64,000 nt of DNA from Rheinheimera riviphila (GTDB lineage: Bacteria > Pseudomonadota > Gammaproteobacteria > Enterobacterales > Alteromonadaceae): assembly GCF_004005945.1 (NCBI RefSeq), contig NZ_SACS01000002.1, positions 248,001 to 312,000 on the forward strand, in the 5' to 3' direction. This document shows, piece by piece, positions 1 through 9,098 of the stretch. The notes under the pieces are model-generated. The model ran no database searches. It saw nothing but the letters and a program-made list of their open reading frames with translations, and was not told where the DNA came from. Numbering within the stretch: the first letter of the stretch is position 1; the number at the start of each line of letters is the position of its first letter. Made by a program: the position numbers and the translations under genes.

Positions 1-572
1 GGTACCACATAATTAAAAATAAACACGATGGAACTCAGACATACAAACAGAATGACCATTGGATAGGTCAGTGCCTGCGTGACTTTTTGCTGTAAGTCGC
101 GTTTAAATGCCAGATCGGCAGCAAGGCTACGAAACACATCCGGTAATTTGCCGGTGGCCTCACCAATGCTGACCAAATTGACATAAAGCGAGTCAAACAG
201 TTTATCATCGGCCAGTTGCAGCGCCTGCGACAATTGTTTGCCGCCGCGCAGTGACTTGCTGATTTTATCCAGCAGTGTGGCCAGACCCGGCTTTTTATTG
301 GTGCGATTTAAAAGCTCAATGCCTTTGTCAATTTTTAATCCGGCATCTAACAACACCGATAGTTCAGTGGTTAAAAATTCCAGATCAGATAACGAAACTT
401 TGGCTTTGCCAAACGAAAAACCGGAACTTTCCAATTGCAGTGGCTGTAAAGTTTTGACCAATACACCTTGCTGACGCAACATCTGGCGGGCGCTGTCAAT
501 TGAATCAGCGCTGATGTCACCACTGACTTTGGCGCCGGATTGATCAAAACCGCTGTATTGGAAATTGATCAT
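1..572 (-). CDS. gspF: GspF-like type II secretion inner-membrane platform protein, partial (cut by left edge)
   Basis: The reading frame starts at the ATG at 572 and runs off the left edge after about 190 codons, so only the N-terminal third is present. The protein begins MINFQYSGFDQSG and has the first T2SSF cytoplasmic helical domain (about residues 60-165, including LLDAGLKIDKGIELL and SIGEATGKLP). The first membrane segment begins near residue 172. GspF-family proteins form the inner-membrane platform that couples the GspE ATPase to pseudopilus assembly. The start overlaps the gspE stop in TGATG, which implies translational coupling. A PilC-family pilus platform is the alternative; GspG and GspE upstream favour the type II label. 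Confidence 0.85.
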   Translation of the reverse strand, partial: MINFQYSGFDQSGAKVSGDISADSIDSARQMLRQQGVLVKTLQPLQLESSGFSFGKAKVSLSDLEFLTTELSVLLDAGLKIDKGIELLNRTNKKPGLATLLDKISKSLRGGKQLSQALQLADDKLFDSLYVNLVSIGEATGKLPDVFRSLAADLAFKRDLQQKVTQALTYPMVILFVCLSSIVFIFNYVV

Positions 573-2227
573 CAGCCGGCAACCCGCAACACTTCTTCAA
601 TGGTGGTGGTGCCCTGAATGGCCTTTAGCAAACCGTCTTCAAGCAAAGTCCGGCCACCTTGCTCTTTATTAATCACCCGGGCCTTCTGAATAAAATTCTG
701 ATCTTTGGGGACTGCTTTAATTGCGTCTGAGCAGCGTAAATATTCGATCACGGCCACCCGCCCCTGAAAGCCGGTATGATTACAATGCTCACAGCCTTTT
801 GCCTGTTTCAGTTGCAATGGCACCTGGAACCGTTCAGCCAAAGCCGGTAATGCGTATTTATGCTCAAGCTCGGCCTGGTTTTCAGCTGACACAGCGCAAT
901 GCGGGCATAACCGGCGAACCAGTCGCTGTGCCACAATCGACACCAGCGCCGCATTCAGTAAAAACTCTTCCACCCCTAGATCCAGCAGTCGGGTATAAGC
1001 ACTGGGCGCATCGTTGGTATGCACTGTTGAAAACACCAGGTGACCGGTTAACGCCGATTGCATCGCAATACCGGCAGTTTCTTTATCGCGGATTTCACCG
1101 AGCATAATGATGTCCGGATCCTGACGGACGATGCTGCGTAAACCGGCAGCAAAGTCAAAACCGATGTCACTTTGTACCTGCACCTGATTAATACCATCCA
1201 ATTGATATTCAACCGGATCTTCAAGCGTGATGATTTTCACGCCCGGCGTATTGAGTTTATTCAAAAAGGTATAAAGACTGGTGGTTTTACCTGAGCCGGT
1301 CGGGCCGGTCAGTAAAATAACGCCGGCGGTGGTTTGCAAATCCTGCAGGATTTTCTGTTCTAAATCGGCAGAGATCCCCAGCACTTTCATATCGTAGTTG
1401 ATGGCGTCTTTGCGTAGAAAACGCATCACAATACTTTCGCCATCATTAAGCGGAAGTGCCGATACCCGGATATCAAGGTCAATACCGCCAATCCGCATTT
1501 CAATTTTACCGTCTTGCGGCCGGCGCTTTTCGGCAATATCCATATTGCTGAGAATTTTTAACCGGGTAATCACCGGCAACAATAAACCGCTTGGAATGCT
1601 TTCGACATCCTGCAACACACCATCAATCCGGAACCGGACTTTACCACGGCCCTGGCTCGGTTCGACATGCATATCCGAAGCGCGCTGGCGCAAAGCGCGG
1701 GTGATCAATGCGTTGAGTAAGTTTACCGTCGGCGCTTCTGACGCCAGTTCGCGAAGGCGCGCCTCTTCAACGGAGGTCAGTTCACCGCTCAGCACCGGCG
1801 CTGAAGTTTGTTCGGCTTTACTGCGCAGAAAATGCAGAATGTCTAAAGTACTGACCACCACCTGAAACGACGGTGCATGTTGATTTAATAATTCATGGAT
1901 ATCGCGGTTTAATGGGCTGCTGGTGGCAAATAACCAGCCCTGTGCCGTTTTCTGAAATGGGATCCAGCTTTTTTCTAATAACGCTGCCAGCGGCAAGGTA
2001 TAAGCCTGTTGCGGTAATTCCCAGTCAGCGACTTCCGCTTCGCTCAGCATCGGTAACGACAATAGTTTTGCATACAACAACGGCAGTGATTCAGACGAAA
2101 AACTGCCCATGCTGACCAAAATCTGTTCCAGCTGTCCACCAAATTTGCGCTGATAACTCAGGGCTTTTTCTATGTCAGCTTCAGCAACCTGAAATTGTTG
2201 CTGGAGCAGCGAAATAAGTGGGTTCAT
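572..2227 (-). CDS. gspE: GspE-type secretion ATPase
   Basis: The 551-residue protein is a type II/IV secretion hexameric ATPase that powers pseudopilus assembly at the inner membrane. Residues 1-140 form a GspE/MshE-like N-terminal domain. The core has Walker A GPTGSGKT at 308-315, an Asp box near 336, Walker B IIMLGEIRD at 373-381 and a His box HLVFSTVHTND at 396-406. A zinc site is complete, with C441xxC444 and C479xxC482. All catalytic motifs are intact. The start overlaps the end of gspG by 4 bp and the stop overlaps the start of gspF, so the three genes form one tight unit. PilB-type ATPases are a close alternative. Confidence 0.92.
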   Translation of the reverse strand: MNPLISLLQQQFQVAEADIEKALSYQRKFGGQLEQILVSMGSFSSESLPLLYAKLLSLPMLSEAEVADWELPQQAYTLPLAALLEKSWIPFQKTAQGWLFATSSPLNRDIHELLNQHAPSFQVVVSTLDILHFLRSKAEQTSAPVLSGELTSVEEARLRELASEAPTVNLLNALITRALRQRASDMHVEPSQGRGKVRFRIDGVLQDVESIPSGLLLPVITRLKILSNMDIAEKRRPQDGKIEMRIGGIDLDIRVSALPLNDGESIVMRFLRKDAINYDMKVLGISADLEQKILQDLQTTAGVILLTGPTGSGKTTSLYTFLNKLNTPGVKIITLEDPVEYQLDGINQVQVQSDIGFDFAAGLRSIVRQDPDIIMLGEIRDKETAGIAMQSALTGHLVFSTVHTNDAPSAYTRLLDLGVEEFLLNAALVSIVAQRLVRRLCPHCAVSAENQAELEHKYALPALAERFQVPLQLKQAKGCEHCNHTGFQGRVAVIEYLRCSDAIKAVPKDQNFIQKARVINKEQGGRTLLEDGLLKAIQGTTTIEEVLRVAG

Positions 2228-2628
2228 TGATGAACGATATCCGCTGCCGATTTACCCTCACCACCTTGTTTGCCATCGGCACCATAAGACATCAGACTAT
2301 AGGCTTTGCCATTGCTGCCTGGCTTGGCATAGACATAAGGATTGCCCCATGGATCCAGCGGCACATCTTTTGGCATATAAGGGCCATCCCAGCCTTTTTT
2401 GTCGCTTTTAATCAGTTCATTCAGTTGATCAGGATAAGCGCCAATGTCCAGCCGGAAGGTATCCAGTGAGGTTTCCATCATATCCATCTGCGCTGCAGCT
2501 ATTTTGATTTTGGATGACTCTTCTTTGCCAAACATCTCCGGTGCAACCAGCGAAGCCAACAACCCCAGGATCACGATAACGATTAATAACTCGATGAGGG
2601 TAAAACCTTTGCGCAAATGTTTCATCAT
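2224..2628 (-). CDS. gspG: GspG-type major pseudopilin
   Basis: The protein has 134 residues. It begins with a class III prepilin leader, cut by the prepilin peptidase between G8 and F9 (KG|FTLIE), with the conserved Glu at mature position 5 and a hydrophobic N-terminal helix. The C-terminal half has the GspG signatures DPWGNPY and SYGADGKQGGEG, the calcium-binding loop of true major pseudopilins. Its role is to form the periplasmic pseudopilus driven by GspE and GspF. It is preceded by GAGAG three bases before the ATG. The usual type II order is E-F-G; here G comes first. A second ATG two codons in shares the same leader. Confidence 0.93.
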   Translation of the reverse strand: MMKHLRKGFTLIELLIVIVILGLLASLVAPEMFGKEESSKIKIAAAQMDMMETSLDTFRLDIGAYPDQLNELIKSDKKGWDGPYMPKDVPLDPWGNPYVYAKPGSNGKAYSLMSYGADGKQGGEGKSAADIVHQ

Positions 2629-2662
2629 TAACTCTCTAAAAAATCAATAAAAACTAACTGCA

Positions 2663-3514
2663 TTACACTTTATAACCCAGCATTCTAAGCGAAATCACTT
2701 TGATTGCAACCGGCCACAACCGCAGTGGTGTTTTTGGCAGCAAAGTCCAGAGTGACGGATTTTCGGTGTATAAACACCGGTAGAACTTATGACTGGCTTT
2801 TTGCTCAGAGTTCATTTTATGTTCGTGTTTTTTAAACACATAGTCGTAACCCTGTACCCTTCGGCTGGAGTTGGAAATTCGCTGGTAACTGTGATCCTGG
2901 TGAATAATATAAGTGACTTCAGAAATCCGGCAACCTGGACCAAATTGTTCCACTAGCCTAATCCAGGCATCGTAATCTTGTCTGGCCTGCAAGTCGTCAT
3001 CAAAGCCCCCGATAGCACGCATCGACGACAACAATGTAAACAATTGATTACCAATAACATTGGTATGCAATAGGTCTTGTAAAGTGATCAGCCGGTTCTT
3101 TTTTCGGCTGGTAATTTTTAACGAGTCGTCAATGTAGATACAACTATTGGCACTGATAAATGCCATACCAGGATTGACATACCAGGCTTTGACAAAAAGT
3201 TCGACCCGATTTGGTTTAAATTCATCGTCATCGTCAAGCCCGGTGACAAACTTTCCGGTCGCCAGCGCAATCGCTTTGTTACGGGCGGCACAAGCGCCGA
3301 AAGATTGCGTTGTCAACACCAGTTTTATCCGATGATCAACGGCTGCCAGTCGCTGAATCTTTTCTTGCACGTCAGGAGTCGAGCCATCATCAGAAATGAT
3401 TACTTCAATATTGCTATAGGTTTGGGCAAGGCAACTGGCAACCGCACGCTGCAACAGATCAAATCTGTTGCAGGTTGGGATGTAAATACTGACTAAATCT
3501 GCAGTTTCTTGCAT
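2663..3514 (-). CDS. Glycosyltransferase family 2
   Basis: A 283-residue GT-A fold glycosyltransferase. The N-terminus VSIYIPTCNRFDLLQRAV is followed by VIISDDGS and by TGLDDDDE, the nucleotide-sugar and metal binding DxD region. It probably adds one sugar of the repeat unit to the lipid-linked intermediate on the cytoplasmic face of the membrane. The C-terminal part is basic, without clear membrane spans. It is the last sugar-transfer gene of the polysaccharide locus, 34 bp upstream of gspG and 97 bp downstream of the aminotransferase gene. Donor and acceptor cannot be read from the sequence. Confidence 0.88.
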   Translation of the reverse strand: MQETADLVSIYIPTCNRFDLLQRAVASCLAQTYSNIEVIISDDGSTPDVQEKIQRLAAVDHRIKLVLTTQSFGACAARNKAIALATGKFVTGLDDDDEFKPNRVELFVKAWYVNPGMAFISANSCIYIDDSLKITSRKKNRLITLQDLLHTNVIGNQLFTLLSSMRAIGGFDDDLQARQDYDAWIRLVEQFGPGCRISEVTYIIHQDHSYQRISNSSRRVQGYDYVFKKHEHKMNSEQKASHKFYRCLYTENPSLWTLLPKTPLRLWPVAIKVISLRMLGYKV

Positions 3515-3611
3515 GCTTTATTCCGATCCAATACAAATTGCAACCTGTTCAAACTCCAGGTTACTACAATCAAATTTATTCGATGATCTGCAGGTATTCA
3601 CGGCTAACATT

Positions 3612-4787
3612 TTACGCAGACGCTAATAACACGACTTCCCGGAGCACCGCGCAACTTTTGGCGATTTCTGCGGCGGTCAGAGTCGGATGTACCAAAAACA
3701 TCAGACTGGTTTCACCAAGTTCTTTAGCATTTCGGAGGCGCTCAACAGGTTGCCAACCGGTATGTTCAAATGCTTTCTCCAGATACACTTCAGAGCAGCT
3801 GCCTTGATAACATGGAACTCCACGCTGCACAATTTCTTCAATGATGCGGTCCCGATCCCAGCCGTTGACAAGCAATTCTGGTCGTATAAAAAAATAATGT
3901 TTGTATTCGGCGTGTTCACAATCCGCTGGAATTACCGACTGTCGTAATAAAGGTAAATCTGCAACGGCCAGATCCAGCGCTTTTGCATTGGTTTGGCGCT
4001 CCGTTGTCCATTGCGCCAATCGTTTTAACTGAATTCTGCCAATCACCGCCTGGACTTCCAACATACGCCAGTTGGTTCCAAAACTGTCATGAACCCAGCG
4101 AAACCCTGGCGGATGTTGTTTTTCGTAGACCGAACTGTAGCTTTTCCCATGGTCTTTAAATGACCACATAAAAGACCAACATGTTTTGTCATTCGTGGTG
4201 ACCATACCGCCTTCACCGCCGGTGGTCATGATCTTATCCTGGCAAAACGACCAGGCTCCGATGTGGCCGATTGAACCAACACTGCGGCCTTTATAGCGGG
4301 CGCCATGGGCCTGGGCACAATCTTCGATGACATAAAACGAATGTTCAGCGGCCAGCGCCATAATCGGGTCCATGTCAGCAGGCATACCGGCTAAATGCAC
4401 AACGATGACGGCTTTAGTGCGGTCGGTCAGCACGGCTCTGATACTGTTGGCGGTGATATTCTGACTGTTTAAATCGACATCAGCGAAAACCGGAATGGCC
4501 CCTGCATTAACGACACAAGAAACCGACGCCAGAAAAGTTCTTGGGGTAACAATCACTTCGTCGCCAGGGCCAACACCAAGTGCTTTAAGCGCTACATCTA
4601 GGGCTAAGGTGCCGTTGCTTAAACTGACGGCATATTCAGTTCCGCACCAACTTGCAAACTCGCGTTCAAACTCACGACATTCCTGTCCTGTCCAGTAATT
4701 CACTTTATTGGATAAAATGACCCGCGACACCGCATCGGCTTCTTCCTGAGTAAAAGAAGGCCAAACAGAGAAAGCTGTATTTAACAT
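3612..4787 (-). CDS. PglE-like DegT/DnrJ sugar aminotransferase
   Basis: The 391-residue protein is a fold-type I PLP enzyme of the DegT/DnrJ/EryC1/StrS family. The cofactor lysine is K185 in SFCQDKIMTTGGEGG, D156 in IEDCAQAHG contacts the pyridine nitrogen, and SNGT near 57-60 binds phosphate. It aminates a 4-keto-6-deoxy nucleotide sugar. The next gene is a PglD-like acetyltransferase and the one after a PglC-like transferase, matching the UDP-bacillosamine module PglE-PglD-PglC, so UDP-4-keto-6-deoxy-GlcNAc is the likely substrate (inference). It starts at ATG 4787, 9 bp before the stop of the preceding genes' neighbour in the other direction, pglD. No PglF dehydratase lies in the window. 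Confidence 0.85.
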   Translation of the reverse strand: MLNTAFSVWPSFTQEEADAVSRVILSNKVNYWTGQECREFEREFASWCGTEYAVSLSNGTLALDVALKALGVGPGDEVIVTPRTFLASVSCVVNAGAIPVFADVDLNSQNITANSIRAVLTDRTKAVIVVHLAGMPADMDPIMALAAEHSFYVIEDCAQAHGARYKGRSVGSIGHIGAWSFCQDKIMTTGGEGGMVTTNDKTCWSFMWSFKDHGKSYSSVYEKQHPPGFRWVHDSFGTNWRMLEVQAVIGRIQLKRLAQWTTERQTNAKALDLAVADLPLLRQSVIPADCEHAEYKHYFFIRPELLVNGWDRDRIIEEIVQRGVPCYQGSCSEVYLEKAFEHTGWQPVERLRNAKELGETSLMFLVHPTLTAAEIAKSCAVLREVVLLASA

Positions 4788-4796
4788 ATCACACCA

Positions 4797-5420
4797 CTAC
4801 TTATTCATTTTAATTAGCTGAGCGGGCACGCCAGCCACAATTTGCCTGGTCAAGACTGGCTTAACCACAGCTGCCCCCGCTCCAACAATGGAGAATTCTT
4901 CTAAAGTAATTAAATGGCGAACCGCGGCGCCAATACCAACCCAAACCGCCGTACCGAGCCGGCATCCACCACCAAGGCTTGCGGCCGGGCTTAAATGCAC
5001 CGCATCGGCAAGTTCGCAATCGTGTTCCACGACTGCCCTACTATTGATAATGCAAGCCTTCCCTAATTGCGCGCCTGAGTTAATCACCGCTCCGGCAAGC
5101 ACTACACAACCGTCACCTAACACCACATCACAAGCAATGACTGCACTTGGATGACACACTGTAGCGATTGGCAGACCGGCTTGTTGCAACCATTGCTGTT
5201 TTTCCAGCCGCCGTACGTTATCACCAATAGCCACAACCGTTGGTAAACCAGATGCAGCCAGGGCAGCTGAATCGCCTACGACAGGGAAACGGCCATTACA
5301 TTGCAAAGTTGGGTATGCATCGTCATAAAATTGAATGAGCTGCCACAAGCCGCTGCTTAATGCTGCATCGGCAATAACCCGGCCATGTCCACTAGCCCCC
5401 AAAATTGCCAGTATTTTCAT
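4797..5420 (-). CDS. PglD/NeuD-like sugar O/N-acetyltransferase
   Basis: A 207-residue protein with an N-terminal Rossmann-like nucleotide-sugar domain ([15 protein letters not shown], residues 6-20) and a C-terminal left-handed beta helix of hexapeptide repeats (about 90-195), ending in GVPAQLIK. The probable catalytic base is H133 in VVEHDCEL, matching the conserved His of PglD. The family transfers acetyl from acetyl-CoA to an amino sugar (PglD) or to sialic acid precursors (NeuD). Placed between a DegT aminotransferase and a PglC-type transferase, PglD activity giving a diacetamido-trideoxy sugar is the better guess. The start overlaps the stop of the sugar transferase gene by 4 bp. Confidence 0.85.
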   Translation of the reverse strand: MKILAILGASGHGRVIADAALSSGLWQLIQFYDDAYPTLQCNGRFPVVGDSAALAASGLPTVVAIGDNVRRLEKQQWLQQAGLPIATVCHPSAVIACDVVLGDGCVVLAGAVINSGAQLGKACIINSRAVVEHDCELADAVHLSPAASLGGGCRLGTAVWVGIGAAVRHLITLEEFSIVGAGAAVVKPVLTRQIVAGVPAQLIKMNK

Positions 5421-6013
5421 CGTTCTGATTTTCCGGTAAATTTTTCAGTGGTGACCACACCATCACTACTGATACCTTCACGTTTAAATACTTTTTGCAC
5501 CGTAAGAAACAGGATCCTGATATCCAACCATAAGTTCTGATGTTCTACGTACCAGACATCCAATTCAAATTTCTTTTCCCAGCTAATGGCGTTACGACCA
5601 TTGACCTGAGACCATCCGGTAATTCCGGGACGAACCAGATGACGTTTCGACTGTTCTTGGTTATATAAAGGAAGATACTCTGGCAATAATGGCCGTGGGC
5701 CTACCAAACTCATGTCCCCTTTGAGAACATTCCAAAGCTCCGGCAGTTCATCAAGACTGGAAGACCGTAACAAACTCCCAAATGGCGTTATCCGTTGCGC
5801 GTCACTAAGCGGCTGTCCTTGGGCATCCACTGCATTGATCATGGTGCGGAACTTGTACATATGAAAGAGTTTACCGTGTAAACCTGGCCGTGCCTGGCAA
5901 AAAAGCACAGGTGAGCCTAGTTTAACGCGCACTAATATAAAAATCAGCAACAGGAATGGTGAAAGCAGCAATAAGGCTATTGCTGCTGCGGCGAAGTCGA
6001 GCAGTCGTTTCAA
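5417..6013 (-). CDS. PglC-like initiating phosphoglycosyltransferase
   Basis: The 198-residue monotopic membrane enzyme of the bacterial sugar-transferase family transfers phospho-sugar from a UDP-sugar to undecaprenyl phosphate, the first step of repeat-unit assembly. A re-entrant hydrophobic helix covers about residues 7-28. The catalytic D88-E89 lies in [20 protein letters not shown] and is followed by PRPLL. The length is that of the small PglC type, with no WbaP/WcaJ-type N-terminal membrane domain. The neighbouring PglD- and PglE-like genes suggest UDP-N,N'-diacetylbacillosamine as donor, though FucNAc4N-type sugars are possible. It overlaps both neighbours by 4 bp. Confidence 0.92.
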   Translation of the reverse strand: MKRLLDFAAAAIALLLLSPFLLLIFILVRVKLGSPVLFCQARPGLHGKLFHMYKFRTMINAVDAQGQPLSDAQRITPFGSLLRSSSLDELPELWNVLKGDMSLVGPRPLLPEYLPLYNQEQSKRHLVRPGITGWSQVNGRNAISWEKKFELDVWYVEHQNLWLDIRILFLTVQKVFKREGISSDGVVTTEKFTGKSER

Positions 6014-7146
6014 CGTAAAATATCCTGATAAAACTGTAATAAATGTTGTTGATAGGACCTGCGTTCGAAACGTTCGGTCACCAAATGCAGGGCATTTTGC
6101 CCTTTTTGCCTGAGCTCTGCATTACTTATCTGAAGAATACCGGCCATTTGAATGTGCAGTGCTCCGCTATCCTTCACAGGTACAATCCAGCCATTTACAT
6201 CTTGCTGAACAACTTCATTTGATCCGGAAACATTCGTTACCAGACTTGGCTTTGCCATAGCACATGCCTGTAACAACACATTAGGAAAACCTTCGCGATA
6301 GCTGGGCAACACAAAAACATCAGCAGCACTTAATGCAGGTCTTACATCCGCCTGGAAACCAAGCCAGATGATTCCGGGCACCTGCCTTATTTGCTGCAGT
6401 GTGGCTTCAGTAATTGGCTTCTCATCGTCCAGACCACCAACGATCAACAATGCTGTTTGCGTCTGATCTAGCGCTGCAAAGGCCTGACAAAGCTCCTGCA
6501 GTCCTTTATCGGCGTTTAACCGGCCGATAAAACAAAATACCTTTTTATCCTGTAGTTGATACTGCTGCCGAAGCTCAGCAGCCGCAGTTTGCACCTGCTG
6601 GTTTCGCCAATCAAAATAGCCCAAATCAATACCCGCAATATTCCCGTTGCCGATGACCTTGAGCGGTTTTTGGCAAATTGGCGTTAAATCCGACAAAACG
6701 CCTTGCCCTTCAGGAACGATGTTGGTGTTTAATTTACAAACAAACCAATCAATCGTCTGGAGCAGTCGTTGCTTAAATCCGCCGCACGCGGGAAAAATAA
6801 GGCCGGTAAAGGTATGGATCCGTACCGGTACTCTTGCAATGAATCCAGCTATCGCACACACCATTCCCGCTTTTGGGGTATATGAATGGACAACATCAGG
6901 CCGCAAGCGTAGCAATAACAACACCATGTTCCAGATTGACTTCAAATCCTGTAACGGCGCAATACCGCGGGCCATTTCAACCGTCGCGAAGTCAACGCCT
7001 TCACTGCGTGCGAATTTTGCGATGCGTTCGGGATTTGAGCTGACCACAATAACGTGAAAATGCTGGTTCAAAAATCCTGGTTGCGACGACAGAATGTACT
7101 CAAAAGTATCTGGCACCGTGGTCACAATAAACAGTTTCTTTTTCAA
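6010..7146 (-). CDS. Glycosyltransferase family 4 (PglA-like)
   Basis: A GT-B glycosyltransferase of 378 residues from a TTG start at 7146 ([17 protein letters not shown]). I prefer this TTG because it overlaps the upstream asnB-like stop (ATTGA), has AGGAG 11 bases before it and gives the family N-terminus. The upstream in-frame ATG at 7248 would add 34 residues that overlap the C-terminus of the asnB-like gene. The C-terminal domain has the nucleotide-binding pattern [15 protein letters not shown] with the E-x7-E motif. It precedes the PglC-like gene, as PglA does in the Campylobacter locus, so it may add the second sugar to the initiating lipid-linked residue. This assignment is inference from context. 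Confidence 0.87.
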   Translation of the reverse strand: MKKKLFIVTTVPDTFEYILSSQPGFLNQHFHVIVVSSNPERIAKFARSEGVDFATVEMARGIAPLQDLKSIWNMVLLLLRLRPDVVHSYTPKAGMVCAIAGFIARVPVRIHTFTGLIFPACGGFKQRLLQTIDWFVCKLNTNIVPEGQGVLSDLTPICQKPLKVIGNGNIAGIDLGYFDWRNQQVQTAAAELRQQYQLQDKKVFCFIGRLNADKGLQELCQAFAALDQTQTALLIVGGLDDEKPITEATLQQIRQVPGIIWLGFQADVRPALSAADVFVLPSYREGFPNVLLQACAMAKPSLVTNVSGSNEVVQQDVNGWIVPVKDSGALHIQMAGILQISNAELRQKGQNALHLVTERFERRSYQQHLLQFYQDILR

Positions 7147-9095
7147 TCTGCCACAGACTCCTGCTGATGGGCCAGCCACGCCTGAAACATCAACACATTC
7201 CACAACTGCGAATGCCAGTTGCGGCTGCCAGATAAATGCTCCAGCCACAACTGTCTGATATATTCCACATTTAATATCCCTTGTTGTTGCAGCAAGACCG
7301 GGTCAAGCAACTGTTCAGCCCACTCGCGTAAAGGTCCACGCAGCCAGGCGGCAACCGGCACCGCAAAACCCATTTTGGTTCTTTCAATCAGCTGTCGTGG
7401 CACATGGCGATATAAAACTTGTCTGAGGCACCACTTTGTCTGTCCATCACGTAACTTAAACTGTTGTGGTAAAGCGGCAGCAAACTCAACGACTCTGTGG
7501 TCAAGAAATGGCACACGACCTTCAAGCGACACTGCCATTGCGGCTCTGTCCACTTTCACTAAAATATCGTCTGGCAAATAGCTGAGCGAATCCAGGTACA
7601 TCAGATGTGGTATATAATCGATGTCAGCCGTCAGCGACTTTTCAAGCATAAGTCCGGGCGTAAAAGTACCGTCTTTTACATATTGTTCTGGACGAAGGCT
7701 GTGCGAAATCATCGCCAGATAACGGGAAATACCGTCATCTGCTGCCAGCAATCCCGAAAACTTGTGCAGTTTGTCACCGATATTAGCCGTACGATACCGG
7801 GATGGAAACAGCGGCTGAAAAGGCGATAAAACCGAATTCCATTGTGATGCACTGAATGTATTGATGATGCCTTTACCACACTGCCTTAATAGTTGTGGTG
7901 TTGCACCAAGACGATTCTGCAGTTGTTGTGCAAGTGTGTAGCGTTGATAACCACAAAACAGCTCATCACCGCCATCTCCGGATAACGATACTGTCACATG
8001 TTGTTTTGCCATCGCAGAAACCAGATAGGTCGGAATTTGTGACGAATCTGCAAAAGGTTCATCATAAATTGCCGGTAATTTCGGGATCACATTTAAAGCA
8101 TCTTGTGATGAAACATAAAGTTCCGTGTGGTCCGTACCTAAGTGTTGTGCAATCGCTAATGCATGTTCGGCTTCGTTAAACTCTTTATCGTCAAATCCGA
8201 TAGAGAAAGTACGGACCTTCCGGACTGAGTGTTTTTGCATCAGTGCCACAATAGTGCTTGAATCCACACCGCCGGATAAAAACGCCCCAAGTGGTACATC
8301 TGAAATGAGTTGTTGCTCTACTGCGTTACCGAGAACTTGCTCCAGTGCATGAACAGCATCTTCAGCGGTCCCTTGCCATGGATGTACAGCGCTTTTCTCC
8401 ACCACATCGGATAGACACCAGTAATTGTGATAGTGAGGAGAAGCAGAACCTGGGCTTAGCGTTAACATTTGCCCCGGCATTAACTTACGGATCCCCTGAT
8501 AAATGGACAATGGTGCCGGAATGTAATTGTGGCGGAAATATTCGATCAATGCCTGTCTATCGATATTTGCTGTAAATGCCGGGTGCGCCCGCAGTGCTTT
8601 CAGCTCTGAACCGAATAAAAAATGTCCCCCCTGGAAGCCATAATACAAAGGTTTCTCACCAAGACGGTCACGCACGAGGATCAATTGCTGCTGCAGCTGA
8701 TCCCAGATTGCCATCGCAAACATACCCACGGCACGGTTTAAAGTCGCTTCAATCCCCCAGCGCTCAAAACCAGCAAGTAAGGTCTCAGTATCTGAATGCC
8801 CACGCCAGTTTAATAGTCCAGGCATGTCCAGTTCCTGACGCAGCAACAAGTGGTTGTATATTTCACCATTAAAAATCAGGGTATACCGCTGCGATATCGA
8901 TGTCATGGGCTGATGACCAGCCGAAGATAAATCCAGAATAGCGAGGCGGCGATGCACAAACCCTAAGCCGGTCTCAGGATCATGCCACAGGCCGCTATCA
9001 TCCGGCCCCCGGTGTTCAATAGCTTTCCCCATTCTGGCAAGCACTGTGGTGGGTGCATCGATACCGATACTGACAAAACCTGCAAAACCACACAT
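7143..9095 (-). CDS. asnB: Asparagine-synthase-like glutamine amidotransferase
   Basis: The 650-residue protein has an N-terminal class II glutaminase domain with nucleophile Cys2 (MCGFAGFV), RGPDDSG near 29-35 and FNGEIYNH near 75-82. The synthetase domain has the ATP pyrophosphatase loop LSGGVDSS at 273-280. It makes an amide from a carboxylate, ATP and glutamine-derived ammonia. In polysaccharide loci such proteins (WbpS type in Pseudomonas) are thought to amidate uronic acid residues rather than make asparagine. This locus makes UDP-GalNAcA (TviB and TviC-like genes), a suitable substrate. True AsnB activity cannot be excluded. It sits between two glycosyltransferase genes, 3 bp and overlapping. 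Confidence 0.9.
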   Translation of the reverse strand: MCGFAGFVSIGIDAPTTVLARMGKAIEHRGPDDSGLWHDPETGLGFVHRRLAILDLSSAGHQPMTSISQRYTLIFNGEIYNHLLLRQELDMPGLLNWRGHSDTETLLAGFERWGIEATLNRAVGMFAMAIWDQLQQQLILVRDRLGEKPLYYGFQGGHFLFGSELKALRAHPAFTANIDRQALIEYFRHNYIPAPLSIYQGIRKLMPGQMLTLSPGSASPHYHNYWCLSDVVEKSAVHPWQGTAEDAVHALEQVLGNAVEQQLISDVPLGAFLSGGVDSSTIVALMQKHSVRKVRTFSIGFDDKEFNEAEHALAIAQHLGTDHTELYVSSQDALNVIPKLPAIYDEPFADSSQIPTYLVSAMAKQHVTVSLSGDGGDELFCGYQRYTLAQQLQNRLGATPQLLRQCGKGIINTFSASQWNSVLSPFQPLFPSRYRTANIGDKLHKFSGLLAADDGISRYLAMISHSLRPEQYVKDGTFTPGLMLEKSLTADIDYIPHLMYLDSLSYLPDDILVKVDRAAMAVSLEGRVPFLDHRVVEFAAALPQQFKLRDGQTKWCLRQVLYRHVPRQLIERTKMGFAVPVAAWLRGPLREWAEQLLDPVLLQQQGILNVEYIRQLWLEHLSGSRNWHSQLWNVLMFQAWLAHQQESVAD

Positions 9096-9098
9096 AAA

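Noticed and set aside
1-6. ggtacc (KpnI site) exactly at the window start
   Set aside because: A six-base match is likely by chance and the gspF frame continues through it without a break.
3542-3562. 6-bp inverted repeat (aacctg/caggtt) between the aminotransferase and glycosyltransferase genes
   Set aside because: The stem is short with a 9-base loop and no U-tract, so it is weak evidence for a terminator.
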